A DNA stretch of 64,000 bases from CAYTOF01 sp964439435 (GTDB lineage Bacteria > Bacillota > Clostridia > Oscillospirales > QAMX01), in contig CAYTOF010000002.1 of NCBI GenBank assembly GCA_964439435.1, forward strand, positions 4,170 to 68,169, given 5' to 3'. Positions 9,224 through 19,014 of the stretch are shown in pieces. Position 1 is the stretch's first letter, and every line of letters begins with the position of its first letter. A program made the position numbers and the translations under genes. The notes beneath the pieces were generated by a model. The model did not search any database. It saw nothing but the letters and a program-made list of their open reading frames with translations, and had not been told where the DNA came from.

Positions 9224-10606
9224 ATGAACATGTTGGAAAAAGCCGCATCGGAAGGTAAAAGAGTACATTTTATTGGAATAGGCGGAATAATGATGAGCGC
9301 CCTTGCGCTGGAGTTAAAGCGACGTGGCGCCGTTGTAACAGGAAACGATATAAAACACAGTGATATCGTCGGAAAGTTAATACAACTTGGAATTGATGTT
9401 CAAATCGGGCATGATGAAAAGTATGTGGTAGGATCTGATATTGTAGTTAGAAATGCAGCGATAAAAGACCAATCACCGGATATAGTCAAAGCGAAGGTGT
9501 TACACATCCCAATACTGGAACGCCCCGTTGTTTTGGGACAAATAATGAGTGAATATAAACATAGTATAGGCATATCGGGGATGCATGGGAAATCCACCAC
9601 CTCTGCAATGCTAACCCATGTGTTTTTGGAAAGCGGGTTAAAGCCGACCGCTTTTCTTGGTGCAGTCTTGCCGGAAATTGGTGGCACACATATTTTAGGG
9701 AATTCAGACTATTTTGTCGCTGAAGCTTGTGAATATTGTGAATCGTTTTTATATTTGAAACCTGAAACCGCTGTTATATTGAACGTTGAACCGGACCATC
9801 TTGATTACTATTCAGGTATAAACGAAATAATTACAGCATTTAAAAAATTTGCGAAAAACACTCCGAAAAACGGTCGACTGGTGGTAAATGAAGACAACAA
9901 AAACGCCATGAAAGCTATCATGGATGTCAAACGAGATATCATCACATTTGGAATAGAATCCGGCAATGTACGAGCCTGTGACATAGCACTAGATGGGGCA
10001 GGTTCATCTTTTTTGCTTAAAAAAGAAAACAAGCTCCTGGGGAAAGTTTCTTTGAACATACCGGGGAAGCATAATGTTTACAACGCGGTTGCAGCCGCAA
10101 CTGTCATGATTACATATGGTATAGATATAGAAAACATCATTAATGGATTGAACTCTTTTACAGGAATAGAGCGACGTTTTCAGAAAATCGGAACTTATAG
10201 AGATGCGCTTATTGTAGACGATTATGCACACCATCCACACGAACTTGGAGTGACATTGGAAGCGGCACGTACCATGGGATATGACAGAGTGATATGTCTG
10301 TTTCAACCACATACGTATTCCAGAACAAGTGCTCTGAAAGACGACTTTATATCTGTTTTAAAAAGCGCTGATCTCGCCGTACTGACAGACATATACTCGG
10401 CTCGAGAAACAAATACATTTAACATATCTTCTTCGGATATCGCATCAAGTATTCCGGGGGCTATATATGCCCCATCACTGGAAGAAGCAATTGATGTGCT
10501 GCAAAAAATAGCGCAACATGGAGACATTGTGCTGACGTGTGGAGCAGGATCTGTGAGCAGTGTTGCACGCAGGCTTGTAACCAAAGAAAACACACAAAAT
10601 CCTTGA
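9224..10606 (+). CDS. murC: UDP-N-acetylmuramate--L-alanine ligase
   Basis: MurC adds L-alanine to UDP-MurNAc, the first peptide step of peptidoglycan precursor synthesis, in the cytoplasm. The 460-residue length is normal. The N-terminal Rossmann motif HFIGIGGIMMSALA is present, the ATP-binding loop is GISGMHGKSTTSAML near residue 120, the central HILGNSDYFVAEACEY segment and NVEPDHLDYY follow, and the C-terminal domain carries DDYAHHPHEL and FQPHTYSRT. It sits directly after mreB, which links shape control with precursor supply in one likely transcript. The partner ligase murD is about 42 kb away on the opposite strand. Confidence 0.97.
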   Translation: MNMLEKAASEGKRVHFIGIGGIMMSALALELKRRGAVVTGNDIKHSDIVGKLIQLGIDVQIGHDEKYVVGSDIVVRNAAIKDQSPDIVKAKVLHIPILERPVVLGQIMSEYKHSIGISGMHGKSTTSAMLTHVFLESGLKPTAFLGAVLPEIGGTHILGNSDYFVAEACEYCESFLYLKPETAVILNVEPDHLDYYSGINEIITAFKKFAKNTPKNGRLVVNEDNKNAMKAIMDVKRDIITFGIESGNVRACDIALDGAGSSFLLKKENKLLGKVSLNIPGKHNVYNAVAAATVMITYGIDIENIINGLNSFTGIERRFQKIGTYRDALIVDDYAHHPHELGVTLEAARTMGYDRVICLFQPHTYSRTSALKDDFISVLKSADLAVLTDIYSARETNTFNISSSDIASSIPGAIYAPSLEEAIDVLQKIAQHGDIVLTCGAGSVSSVARRLVTKENTQNP

Positions 10607-10625
10607 GATAAATATGGAGGGAAAA

Positions 10626-12023
10626 ATGAAATTTCTTGATGAAAACTTTTTGCTCGCAGGAGAAACAGCAAGGCAACTCTATCATGAAGTGGCCAAAGGC
10701 CTGCCGATTATCGACTACCACTGTCATTTATCACCTTCTGAAATAGCGTCTGACAAGCGGTTTAACACGATTACTGAAGCGTGGCTAGGTGGGGACCATT
10801 ATAAATGGCGTCTCATGCGGATAAAAGGCATTGACGAGAACCTCATTACCGGAGATGGGGATGACTTTGAAAAGTTTTATTCGTATTGCAGTGTGATAGA
10901 AACCGCTATCGGCAACCCGCTTTATCATTGGTCACACTTGGAGATGAAACGCTATTTTGACATCGACAAACCGTTAACCAGAAAAAATGCCCGATGGATA
11001 TATGACAAATCAAACGAAAAGCTATCCGATAAAAAGTTTTCGGCCCGAAACTTCATTGAACGATCTAATGTTGCCGAGATCTGCACGACCGATGATCCAT
11101 CCGACAACCTTCAGCATCACGCAGAAATATTAAAAAATCCCATTAACAATTGCAATGTACGGCCAACTTTTAGACCTGACAGAGCACTTTACATTGGCAG
11201 GCCGGACTTTGAAGCTTATATGTATCTATTGGCACAAGCTGCGGATTTTGAAATCAATTCCCTAAACGACATGATGGAGGCTCTTCGAAGACGCATTGAT
11301 TATTTTCATGCACATGGTTGTCGACTTTCCGATCATGATTTTGCTAGGATTCCTTCCTATGTTGCAAATGAAAGCGAAGCTGCTCAAACATGGAGCGACA
11401 GGATGAACGGCAAAGAATTAAGCACGCAACAAATTGAAGGTTATATGGCCTATGTTTTGTGTGAACTGGCATCCTCTTTTTGCAAAAAGAAATGGACGAT
11501 GCAGTTGCATTGCGGAGCAATGCGCGACAACAACACCAGGATGTTTAAAAGCTTGGGAAAGGACACGGGATTTGATACCATGTCCGACTTTGAAACAGCG
11601 CAAAGTATCTCCCGTCTGTTAGATGCGATGGATTCTAAAAATGTCTTGCCCAAAACAATTCTATACTCACTAAATCCCAAAGATTATTATGGGATGATCG
11701 CTCTTTGCGGTTGTTTTACAGAAGCAGGTGTGGTCGGAAAAACTCAATTTGGGTCTGCATGGTGGTTTATTGATCACAAAGAAGGCATGGAACTGCAGCT
11801 TAGGAACACTGCCAGTCTAAATTTACTTTCTGTATTTGTCGGTATGCTTACAGATTCCAGAAGCTTTTTGTCATATCCAAGACACGAGTATTTCAGAAGA
11901 ATTTTTTGCAATCTTGTTGGCTCTTGGGTGGACAATGGCGAATTTCCAAAAGATATGGAATTATTGACTGAAATAGTTGAAGGTGTATGTCATAAAAATG
12001 CAAAAACATACTTTGACTTTTAG
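10626..12023 (+). CDS. uxaC: Glucuronate (uronate) isomerase
   Basis: UxaC interconverts D-glucuronate and D-fructuronate, or D-galacturonate and D-tagaturonate, at the entry to hexuronate breakdown. The protein of about 465 residues matches the usual length of 465-470. Visible family features are the N-terminal IIDYHCHLSP, which carries metal-ligand histidines, the EICTTDDPSD strand, RPTFRPDRAL, and MQLHCGAMRDNNTRMF. I placed the start at the ATG at 10626, 6 bases after a GGAGGG ribosome binding site; an in-frame ATG at 10614 overlaps that site. It lies 19 bases after murC, and a strong terminator follows. No other uronate pathway gene (uxaA, uxaB, uxuA, kdgK) is in the window, so the rest of the pathway must be elsewhere. 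Confidence 0.95.
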   Translation: MKFLDENFLLAGETARQLYHEVAKGLPIIDYHCHLSPSEIASDKRFNTITEAWLGGDHYKWRLMRIKGIDENLITGDGDDFEKFYSYCSVIETAIGNPLYHWSHLEMKRYFDIDKPLTRKNARWIYDKSNEKLSDKKFSARNFIERSNVAEICTTDDPSDNLQHHAEILKNPINNCNVRPTFRPDRALYIGRPDFEAYMYLLAQAADFEINSLNDMMEALRRRIDYFHAHGCRLSDHDFARIPSYVANESEAAQTWSDRMNGKELSTQQIEGYMAYVLCELASSFCKKKWTMQLHCGAMRDNNTRMFKSLGKDTGFDTMSDFETAQSISRLLDAMDSKNVLPKTILYSLNPKDYYGMIALCGCFTEAGVVGKTQFGSAWWFIDHKEGMELQLRNTASLNLLSVFVGMLTDSRSFLSYPRHEYFRRIFCNLVGSWVDNGEFPKDMELLTEIVEGVCHKNAKTYFDF

Positions 12024-12049
12024 CTCTGAACTTAACTAAACAAGCAAAC

Positions 12050-12088
12050 AAAAAGGTTACAACAAATTTTCCACTGTGTAACCTTTTT
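12050..12088 (+). terminator. Rho-independent terminator after uxaC
   Basis: A 12-bp perfect stem, AAAAAGGTTACA paired with TGTAACCTTTTT, with a 15-base loop. The descending arm ends in a T run. It begins 27 bases after the uxaC stop. Confidence 0.85.
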
Positions 12089-12092
12089 GTAA

Positions 12093-12121
12093 TTGAATAG
12101 GACAAAATCATAGTATATAAT
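12093..12121 (+). promoter_or_regulatory. Predicted sigma-A promoter for the VanW-family gene
   Basis: TTGAAT (-35), a 17-base spacer and TATAAT (-10), directly after the uxaC terminator. The leader to the TTG start is about 160 bases and shows no recognised riboswitch. Confidence 0.6.
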
Positions 12122-12286
12122 ATCAATGAGCAATTATTACACATCAATTGGACTTATAAACGGTGGGCATTTTTAGCACCAAAAGAAGATCGGTTAACGA
12201 GCAACTTAAAAGAATAGAGATCGAAGGGTAAGGTATTATACTTTCATGACAAATAACTCCTATGAGAAGGAAGGGGAGAACGGGAT

Positions 12287-13957
12287 TTGAATGATTGGAA
12301 AAAGATCCTTGGGCAGCTTCCCGCAGAACAACTGCAAGAGCAAAAGATGCACACTACAGAAATCCGCATAAAGGCGAAAAGAAAAAATACCATTCTGGGT
12401 ATAAGCCCCGCTTTGTTCTGGATAAATATCAGTGTGTTTTTGCTTGTAGTGATTTTATCCACATTCTGGATTATAACCGTCTCAAAACAAGTGAGAGATT
12501 ATGATAGAATCTATCCGGGTGTATCAGCATTGGGTATAGATTTGGGAGGAATGACAATTTCTGAAGCTGTCGATGCAATCGACGAATATAGCGACAACTA
12601 TTACTCGGGAAAGCAAATTATACTGAACTATCAAGATAAAACAGCTACAATAAATGCAAGAAATGCAATTATCAGTGTAAAATCAGAGCAGGTGGCGCAA
12701 AACGCCTATGAATTTGGCAGAGAAGAAAATCTTTTTGAAAAACACAAACTCATTAAATCAACAAAAAAAGTTGAAATTCCTGTCATCACTGACCAATCGA
12801 GCAATATAAAATATATTGAAGAAGTTGTTGACTGCTTTATAGAGCAAGTAAATCAAGAATACCGTTTCTACAGCGTGGTGTATCTCAGTGAGTCGCTGGA
12901 AATAACACGTGGACAAGATGGGATAACAGTACGAAGGGAAGAACTGTTAAACAAGGTCAAAAAAATGCTTTCAGAGGGAGATTTTCGCACGCTTGTTGTA
13001 GAACCGGATATTGAAGAAGCTCTTGAACCGGATGTAGATTATATAAGGACTGCAATTTATGTTTCGCCCACAGATGCCAAACTTATAAAAACAGGTAAAA
13101 AGACATACAAGATTCAAGAAGAAAGATTGGGAAAAGACATTGACATTGATCAGATTCGTGCGGATTTTGAAGATGACAGTTGGTCAGTGAGAAGTTATCC
13201 GTACATCAATATCGAACCTATAACAGCTGAAAAATATAAAAGTCTTTTATTTCGCGACACACTTGCAACTTATAAAACATATTTAAATCCCGACGCTGAA
13301 AACAGAACAACAAATGTTAGGCTGGCTACAGAGGCAATCAACGGGGTTGTGCTGATGCCCAAAACCGATCAAGAAGCAGGCGAAGTATTTTCATTTAATG
13401 CAATTGTGGGAGAGCGCACCGTTGCAAAAGGTTATAAACCCGCTCCAATCTTCGCGGCAGGGGAAGTCGTCGATGGAGTTGGCGGAGGAATATGTCAGAT
13501 TACATCTACACTCTATGTGACCACACTTTATGCGGATCTTAAAGTTGTCGAGCGTGCACCCCATGCCTTTGCAGTGTCCTACGTGCCAAAATCGTGGGAT
13601 GCGACCGTACAATATGGTTATATTGACTACAAGTTTGAAAATGATACAAAATATCCATTGAAAATAATTGCTGAATTAAACGGCAATACTTTGTCCATAT
13701 CTTTTGTTGGCACAAACGAAAACCCCGGTAAAACAGTTGAGCTTAAAAGTGAAGTTCTGAATGAAGTCCCATTTGATACAGAATACAGCCGAAATGAAGC
13801 TCTTGCCCCTGGCATGTCTCTCGAAACTCAAAGAGGTCAAAACGGATATCGATGTGAATTATACCAAAGCATTTATGAAAATGGAGCTGAGGTGGAGCGA
13901 CGCCGAGTTAATGTGACAACCTATTCGCCGCAAACGCGAAGAGTAGAACATGGTTAA
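12287..13957 (+). CDS. VanW family protein with YoaR-type peptidoglycan-binding domains
   Basis: A 556-residue membrane-anchored, mostly extracellular protein. Residues 1-42 are cytosolic and basic, followed by a membrane segment (about 43-67). Two YoaR-like putative peptidoglycan-binding regions follow, the first containing GVSALGIDLGGMTISEA. The VanW domain occupies roughly residues 340-460, with AGEVFSFNAIVGERT and the hallmark GVGGGICQITSTLY. The C-terminal 80 residues are rich in beta-structure and resemble a G5-type tail. The biochemical role of VanW domains is still unclear; the name comes from vancomycin-resistance clusters, but there is no vanHAX cluster here and no reason to infer resistance. 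The start is a TTG 10 bases after AAGGGGAG. It is monocistronic, between a terminator and a bidirectional palindrome. Confidence 0.88.
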   Translation: MNDWKKILGQLPAEQLQEQKMHTTEIRIKAKRKNTILGISPALFWINISVFLLVVILSTFWIITVSKQVRDYDRIYPGVSALGIDLGGMTISEAVDAIDEYSDNYYSGKQIILNYQDKTATINARNAIISVKSEQVAQNAYEFGREENLFEKHKLIKSTKKVEIPVITDQSSNIKYIEEVVDCFIEQVNQEYRFYSVVYLSESLEITRGQDGITVRREELLNKVKKMLSEGDFRTLVVEPDIEEALEPDVDYIRTAIYVSPTDAKLIKTGKKTYKIQEERLGKDIDIDQIRADFEDDSWSVRSYPYINIEPITAEKYKSLLFRDTLATYKTYLNPDAENRTTNVRLATEAINGVVLMPKTDQEAGEVFSFNAIVGERTVAKGYKPAPIFAAGEVVDGVGGGICQITSTLYVTTLYADLKVVERAPHAFAVSYVPKSWDATVQYGYIDYKFENDTKYPLKIIAELNGNTLSISFVGTNENPGKTVELKSEVLNEVPFDTEYSRNEALAPGMSLETQRGQNGYRCELYQSIYENGAEVERRRVNVTTYSPQTRRVEHG

Positions 13958-13980
13958 TTGATTTGTATATAATATAATGG

Positions 13981-14018
13981 TACAAAGAAAACCACTCATA
14001 TGAGTGGTTTTCTTTGTA
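13981..14018. terminator. Perfect 38-bp palindromic bidirectional terminator
   Basis: The two arms, 13981-13999 and 14000-14018, are exact reverse complements with no spacer: TACAAAGAAAACCACTCAT and its complement. The AAAGAAAA/TTTTCTTT flanks give U-rich tracts in both directions. It lies between the convergent vanW and alpha-mannosidase genes. A second hairpin, ACTGTTT...AAACAGT (14021-14040), adjoins it and reaches the alpha-mannosidase stop codon. Confidence 0.85.
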
Positions 14019-14039
14019 TGACTGTTTTCCGGGAAACAG

Positions 14040-17000
14040 TCAATTTATTCTGAACGTCACAACTTCATGAGGTTTAATAAAGAATGAGAAACTATTATCT
14101 TCGCAAGAGACGATACTCTCAGTTTCCATCGGACGTTCTGTCATATCACAGACAACAACAGACGAGAAGTCAAGGCTTAGAGTGAACTTAACCTCTCCTC
14201 TTCTTGACTCCGCTTCATATGCACGCAAGATGAGACCATTGCCGTCTTGAGCCGGTTTGATGGCATCTAAAACAATGTTTTCGGCATTGCATTGTACAAA
14301 AGAGAAATCGCGGGTGATGTCGTTGTTGGGCGATGCATAATCCACGGAAATGGCGTTTTTCTTATCCATGGCTCTTATAACGCAGGTGCGGATTGGAAAG
14401 TTCAATGCGAAGGCTTCTTGGACGACTCTGCCTTCTCTCCAATCGCCTTTATGCGGATATAAGCTATATATGAAATCGTGAGTTCCCTTGTCAGCTACCA
14501 TATCCGGAACTATGGGAGCACGAAGCAAGCTTATACTCATCTTGGATTCATGTATGTTGTAGCCATATTTTGAATCATTCAAAATAGCGACACCGTATCC
14601 ACCTTCGGATAAATCAGCCCATTTGTGCGCACACACTTCGAATTTTGCTCGGTCAAAGGAAGTGTTTTTGTGTGTCGGCCTGTAGATAGCACCATGTGCA
14701 ATTTCGTATGCTGCGAAAGGGGATCTCACCGCCACATCGAAATCAGCTTTTAAAAGCTTTTCTGTTTCTTGCCAATCAACATGAGTGATAAAATCTATCC
14801 TGCAGCTACCGGCGTATAGCGTCACATCTTGAGTAATAAGACTTTTGTTGAAACGCTTGACTATTTCCAGCACACCGCTGACAGGCGTGCTCTCGACTAC
14901 GCGGATAGAGACAAGTTCTGCGTCCCAACGTTTTTTCACATAGTTGGATTCAAGATTCCAAGCACTCTCATGGACGGGCTTGTCTGCATAAATGGAAAAC
15001 TTATTGCCAAGTCCCGAGAGAATATCTCTTTGCTCGTCTTTGTCGTAAATAGAGCTTATATTGCCGTTGTCATCAAAAACTACACGCAGTTTTTCGTTTT
15101 CAAGCAGTTGAGTAGAAACAGTGACTTTTGAAGCAACATTTTCCTCCCGAATTAGATCATAGATACGAAAACTCATCGCCGGAACTTCTGCAATGAATGA
15201 CAGATGCTCACCGTCTTGATTGTGGGGCGCTGTTTCTCCCGCATATGCAGGAGCAAGTCCTGCCTCTTTGTTGAGTATTTTAACGCGCTCGCGAACGTTT
15301 CCGGATGTCAGGTTGAAACATACAATACCATTTTCGGTGTAGCGACTTGCCATGGAGACAAGGGCCTCATTCAAAATTTGCTCGCCAATCGCAGCCATTT
15401 CGTTGTATTCATCTGCTGTATTCAAATAAACTTCGTGAATAGATGTTCCGGGCAATATATCGTGAAACTGATTAATCAATAAGAGTTTCCAAGCTTTTTC
15501 TAATTCAGTATCAGGTTTTAGACCGTTTGCCGTTCCATGCAAAAAGCATAGCATCATCTCAGCTCGTGATAACAGAAGTTCGCCATAACGGTTGAATTTT
15601 TTCACGAAGCCTTGGCTTGTAAATGTTCCGCGATGATTTTCATAGTACAGTTCATCATCAATCACGGGAAGATTATCATATGCCTTTTCGGCTTGGTTGA
15701 AAAAATCAATTGGAGATCCAATATGTGATTCAGGCAATCCAGGTATGCGTGATATGCAAGCAGCATTTTCTAGCATTTCTTCGGTTACGCCGCCACCACC
15801 ATCACCATATCCAAACATTCCCATAAGAGTATTGTTGATGCCTTTTTGCTCGTTGAATGTCCAGGCATTTGCGATTTTTGCTGCATTATACTCGTCGCCG
15901 TAATGTGTCCGCTGCATATATGCCAGTATTTCACTGCCATCAATGCCGCGCCAACGAAAAAGAGTGTGTGGGAATTTATTTGTATCTTGGTTGGAGAGTT
16001 TAGCTGTCACAAAATATTTCATGCCGCTCTTTTTGATTATTTGAGGGAGTGCGTATGAAAAACCAAAACAATCCGGCAGCCAATAAATCTCTGATGAGAC
16101 ACCAAATTCATTCATAAAAAACTCTCTACCGTACAGAAGCTGTCGAATGAGAGATTCTCCTGAAGCGATGTTGGTGTCAGCTTCAACCCAAGCATCTCCG
16201 GCTGTTATGATTCTGCCGGCAGCGATCGCCGGTTTGACTCTTTCGTATAATTCTGGATAATGAGTTTTTAAAAGTTCATACAAATAAGCTTGGCTCTGCG
16301 TCCAAACAATATCAGATCTGCGTTCAATGAGCTCAAGATTGTTTGAAAAAGTGCGAGCACATTTACGAATAACCTCTTTGACTGTCCACAACCAAGCAAC
16401 GTCAATATGGCTGTGTCCTGTCATTATCACTTCTCCGCGGGGCATATGCTTGATAGAATCAATCATATCCCATAATAACTCTTGAGCTTTGGTAAATGAG
16501 GCTCTTGTTGTGCTTTCATCAAAATCAAAGTCTATTTCATGCAGGGAGTCATCCAAAGCAGCATAGAGTTCGCGTTTAATATCCTCATCCGTTATGTAGT
16601 CAAGTGCTTCCATTATAAGTGTGACATCCGTAAAATAACTGTCAACAATTTCATCCAGCAAAACTATTCTTGCTTTGGATAAAGTGTATGCTACAGAATT
16701 GCGTCCGGCTAAGACATGGTCACAAAAACCACCGGAATTGACCGTAGCTTCCAATTCTATTTCGACCTCATCAGGTATTGGATTGGGGGCGAATATGCGT
16801 TCGCGATGCACCCACCCATTTGCCATATTTGAGCTTACAGAGCCCATGATTTTGCCGTTCATGCGGACGATGACTTCGCCGCCAATGTTGAATTCAAAAT
16901 ATGTTTTGCCGTTTTTGAAATGTTCAGGTATTTTAAGAGATGCAGTAAACCACGTGGTTTGGTCATAACCTGTAACCCATGAATCTCCAAGCTTCAGTTC

Positions 17001-17153
17001 CGATTGGGTATCATCAGCTACATCAAACACCCCCGGCTCTGAGTGAACTCCTTTTTTCGCTGACCAATGCACAATGTCGATACTGTCGACAACAACATAT
17101 TTGGGGATTTGCTTCATAAGGTGAGCCAACACAGCTTTTTTTTCAGTCCTCAC
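14040..17153 (-). CDS. Alpha-mannosidase, glycoside hydrolase family 38
   Basis: A GH38 retaining alpha-mannosidase of about 1037 residues. An N-terminal beta-rich region (residues 1-220) precedes the catalytic domain. That domain opens with GHSHIDVAWLWTVKE near residue 245, whose His and Asp are zinc ligands in the family, and has the nucleophile aspartate in WLPDCFGFSYALP near residue 356. The segments GYGDGGGG and NQFHDILPGTSIHEVY near residue 560 are also typical, and C-terminal beta-sandwich domains follow. There is no signal peptide, so it probably acts in the cytoplasm on imported manno-oligosaccharides. I favour the GTG at 17153, 7 bases after GGAGG; the frame extends upstream to an ATG at 17231. 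No transporter gene adjoins it. Confidence 0.94.
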   Translation of the reverse strand: MRTEKKAVLAHLMKQIPKYVVVDSIDIVHWSAKKGVHSEPGVFDVADDTQSELKLGDSWVTGYDQTTWFTASLKIPEHFKNGKTYFEFNIGGEVIVRMNGKIMGSVSSNMANGWVHRERIFAPNPIPDEVEIELEATVNSGGFCDHVLAGRNSVAYTLSKARIVLLDEIVDSYFTDVTLIMEALDYITDEDIKRELYAALDDSLHEIDFDFDESTTRASFTKAQELLWDMIDSIKHMPRGEVIMTGHSHIDVAWLWTVKEVIRKCARTFSNNLELIERRSDIVWTQSQAYLYELLKTHYPELYERVKPAIAAGRIITAGDAWVEADTNIASGESLIRQLLYGREFFMNEFGVSSEIYWLPDCFGFSYALPQIIKKSGMKYFVTAKLSNQDTNKFPHTLFRWRGIDGSEILAYMQRTHYGDEYNAAKIANAWTFNEQKGINNTLMGMFGYGDGGGGVTEEMLENAACISRIPGLPESHIGSPIDFFNQAEKAYDNLPVIDDELYYENHRGTFTSQGFVKKFNRYGELLLSRAEMMLCFLHGTANGLKPDTELEKAWKLLLINQFHDILPGTSIHEVYLNTADEYNEMAAIGEQILNEALVSMASRYTENGIVCFNLTSGNVRERVKILNKEAGLAPAYAGETAPHNQDGEHLSFIAEVPAMSFRIYDLIREENVASKVTVSTQLLENEKLRVVFDDNGNISSIYDKDEQRDILSGLGNKFSIYADKPVHESAWNLESNYVKKRWDAELVSIRVVESTPVSGVLEIVKRFNKSLITQDVTLYAGSCRIDFITHVDWQETEKLLKADFDVAVRSPFAAYEIAHGAIYRPTHKNTSFDRAKFEVCAHKWADLSEGGYGVAILNDSKYGYNIHESKMSISLLRAPIVPDMVADKGTHDFIYSLYPHKGDWREGRVVQEAFALNFPIRTCVIRAMDKKNAISVDYASPNNDITRDFSFVQCNAENIVLDAIKPAQDGNGLILRAYEAESRRGEVKFTLSLDFSSVVVCDMTERPMETESIVSCEDNSFSFFIKPHEVVTFRIN

Positions 17154-17593
17154 ACTCAAACCTCCATAAGATTTTATAATCCAGATATCTCTGACAAGCG
17201 GATTATACCACGCAAAGATATGTTTGTCCAATGCATAAAACGGAATTTATTTGGCATACCAAATATAAAATTATTATGCGAAGCAAAATGCTTGGGTGCA
17301 TATTAGAAACATGTTTTAATATGCAGCTTAGTGCATGTGTTGCTTTATCGATAGTATAAAATCATCATATAATTTGCATGTGATTATGGTTACTTATGGT
17401 GGCGCTTGGTATTTTGCTCGATTAGCTTTAAAATATGGTATACTGATAATTGATAAGCTGCACTGAATATGTTATCATATACAATTAAGCAGAGTATATT
17501 TATTTATGCTCTAAATATCATCGGTTTTTAAACACTCGAATTGTGAACGGTGCATACTTAATTAGAACTAATAAAATAAAAAGGAGACAAACC
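17154..17593. other. Intergenic region between divergent alpha-mannosidase and asnS
   Basis: About 440 bases without a convincing gene. The first 78 bases are an in-frame upstream extension of the alpha-mannosidase frame, probably its leader. The rest is AT-rich. A promoter for asnS is seen at 17450-17478; a second -10-like box, TATACT, lies at 17439-17444. I see no T-box sequence, tRNA or small open frame with a ribosome binding site. Confidence 0.6.
17450..17478 (+). promoter_or_regulatory. Predicted sigma-A promoter for asnS
   Basis: TTGATA (-35), a 17-base spacer and TATCAT (-10), about 115 bases upstream of the asnS ATG. Confidence 0.5.
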
Positions 17594-18988
17594 ATGAAAA
17601 CAATCCCCGTTAGGGACTTGTATAAATACTCAAAAAAATATGCCGGAAGTACCATAGCTCTTGCGGGATGGATTAGAACCATCAGATCATCAAATGCATT
17701 TGCATTTATTGAACTCAATGACGGCAGCTGTTTTAAACCGATCCAGGTAGTTCTTGATGTCAATAAGATCACAAATTACCGTGAGATTATAAAAATAAAT
17801 GTGGGGACAGCTCTGAAAATTGAAGGTGAGTTCATTTTGACTCCCAACTCAAAGCAACCCTTTGAATTGCATGCACAAAATGTCGAAATTGAAGGACCTT
17901 CCGCACCTGACTATCCTTTACAAAAAAAGCGACACTCGCTTGAGTATTTGCGTTCAATTGCGCATCTACGTGCACGGACAAATACTTTCAGTGCTGTCTT
18001 TAGAGTGCGTAGCGAAGTATCTTATGCGATACACAAGTTTTTTTATGAGAAGGGTTTTGTCTGGGTACACACCCCCATAATAACCGGCAGCGATGCTGAA
18101 GGGGCCGGTGAAATGTTCAGGGTAACAGCACTTGATCTGGAAAACCTTCCCAAAGCCGATGATGGTTCAATTGATTATTCAGAGGATTTCTTTGGATGTG
18201 AAACCCATTTGACAGTGTCGGGGCAATTGGAAGGCGAGACAATGGCCATGGCTTTCGGAAACATATATACTTTTGGGCCCACTTTTCGCGCGGAAAATTC
18301 CAACACACCGCGTCATGCAGCTGAGTTTTGGATGATAGAGCCGGAAATTGCATTTGCTGATTTAGAAGACAATATGGATCTTGCAGAAGAGATGCTGAAG
18401 TATATTGTCTCTTATATACTTGAAAAATGTGCATATGAATTGGAGTTTTTCGATAAATTTCTCAGTCCGGGATTGTTAGATCGATTAAATCGTATTCTCA
18501 AAGCGGATTATCACAGAATATCATATACGCAAGCCATTGACATGTTGCTCAAAAGCGATAAAAAGTTTGACTATCTTCCCTATTGGGGTTGTGATTTGCA
18601 GACGGAACACGAAAGATATCTTTCAGAGGAATTATTTGACGGTCCTGTTTTTATTACTGACTACCCCAAAGAGATTAAAGCGTTTTATATGCGTTTAAAT
18701 GACGATGGCAAGACAGTTGCTGCGATGGATCTATTAGTCCCTGGAATTGGGGAAATTATAGGTGGGAGTCAGCGTGAGGAGAGACTTCCGATATTACAAA
18801 CACGAATCAATGAGATGGGACTTGATGAAAAAGACTATTGGTGGTATCTTGATCTCAGGAAATATGGTGGTACAAAACACGCGGGATTTGGGCTGGGTCT
18901 TGAGAGATTTATCATGTATGTAACGGGAATATCCAATATAAGAGATGTAATCCCATATCCCCGGACAACCGGTAACGCAGAATTTTAA
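17594..18988 (+). CDS. asnS: Asparaginyl-tRNA synthetase
   Basis: A class IIb synthetase that charges tRNA-Asn. The 464-residue length is standard. The N-terminal OB fold (residues 1-110) starts with an [21 protein letters not shown] stretch. Motif 2 appears as [22 protein letters not shown], and motif 3 as [15 protein letters not shown] near the C-terminus. The catalytic region includes [21 protein letters not shown], where the AsnRS-type YMR distinguishes it from AspRS. The ATG at 17594 follows AAGGAGA; the frame is open further upstream without a good start. It heads an apparent transcript with an ECF S component, an aspartate aminotransferase and purB, several of which handle aspartate or asparagine. 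Confidence 0.97.
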   Translation: MKTIPVRDLYKYSKKYAGSTIALAGWIRTIRSSNAFAFIELNDGSCFKPIQVVLDVNKITNYREIIKINVGTALKIEGEFILTPNSKQPFELHAQNVEIEGPSAPDYPLQKKRHSLEYLRSIAHLRARTNTFSAVFRVRSEVSYAIHKFFYEKGFVWVHTPIITGSDAEGAGEMFRVTALDLENLPKADDGSIDYSEDFFGCETHLTVSGQLEGETMAMAFGNIYTFGPTFRAENSNTPRHAAEFWMIEPEIAFADLEDNMDLAEEMLKYIVSYILEKCAYELEFFDKFLSPGLLDRLNRILKADYHRISYTQAIDMLLKSDKKFDYLPYWGCDLQTEHERYLSEELFDGPVFITDYPKEIKAFYMRLNDDGKTVAAMDLLVPGIGEIIGGSQREERLPILQTRINEMGLDEKDYWWYLDLRKYGGTKHAGFGLGLERFIMYVTGISNIRDVIPYPRTTGNAEF

Positions 18989-19014
18989 ATACTTTGCTGG
19001 AGGGTAGAGTTTAT

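Noticed and set aside
12287..13957. VanW-family gene as evidence of a vancomycin-resistance cluster
   Set aside because: No vanH, vanA/B-type ligase, vanX or vanRS is present; VanW domains are widespread in Bacillota without resistance.
17450..17593. T-box leader for asnS
   Set aside because: The conserved AGGGTGGNACCGCG T-box sequence and an adjoining terminator are absent.
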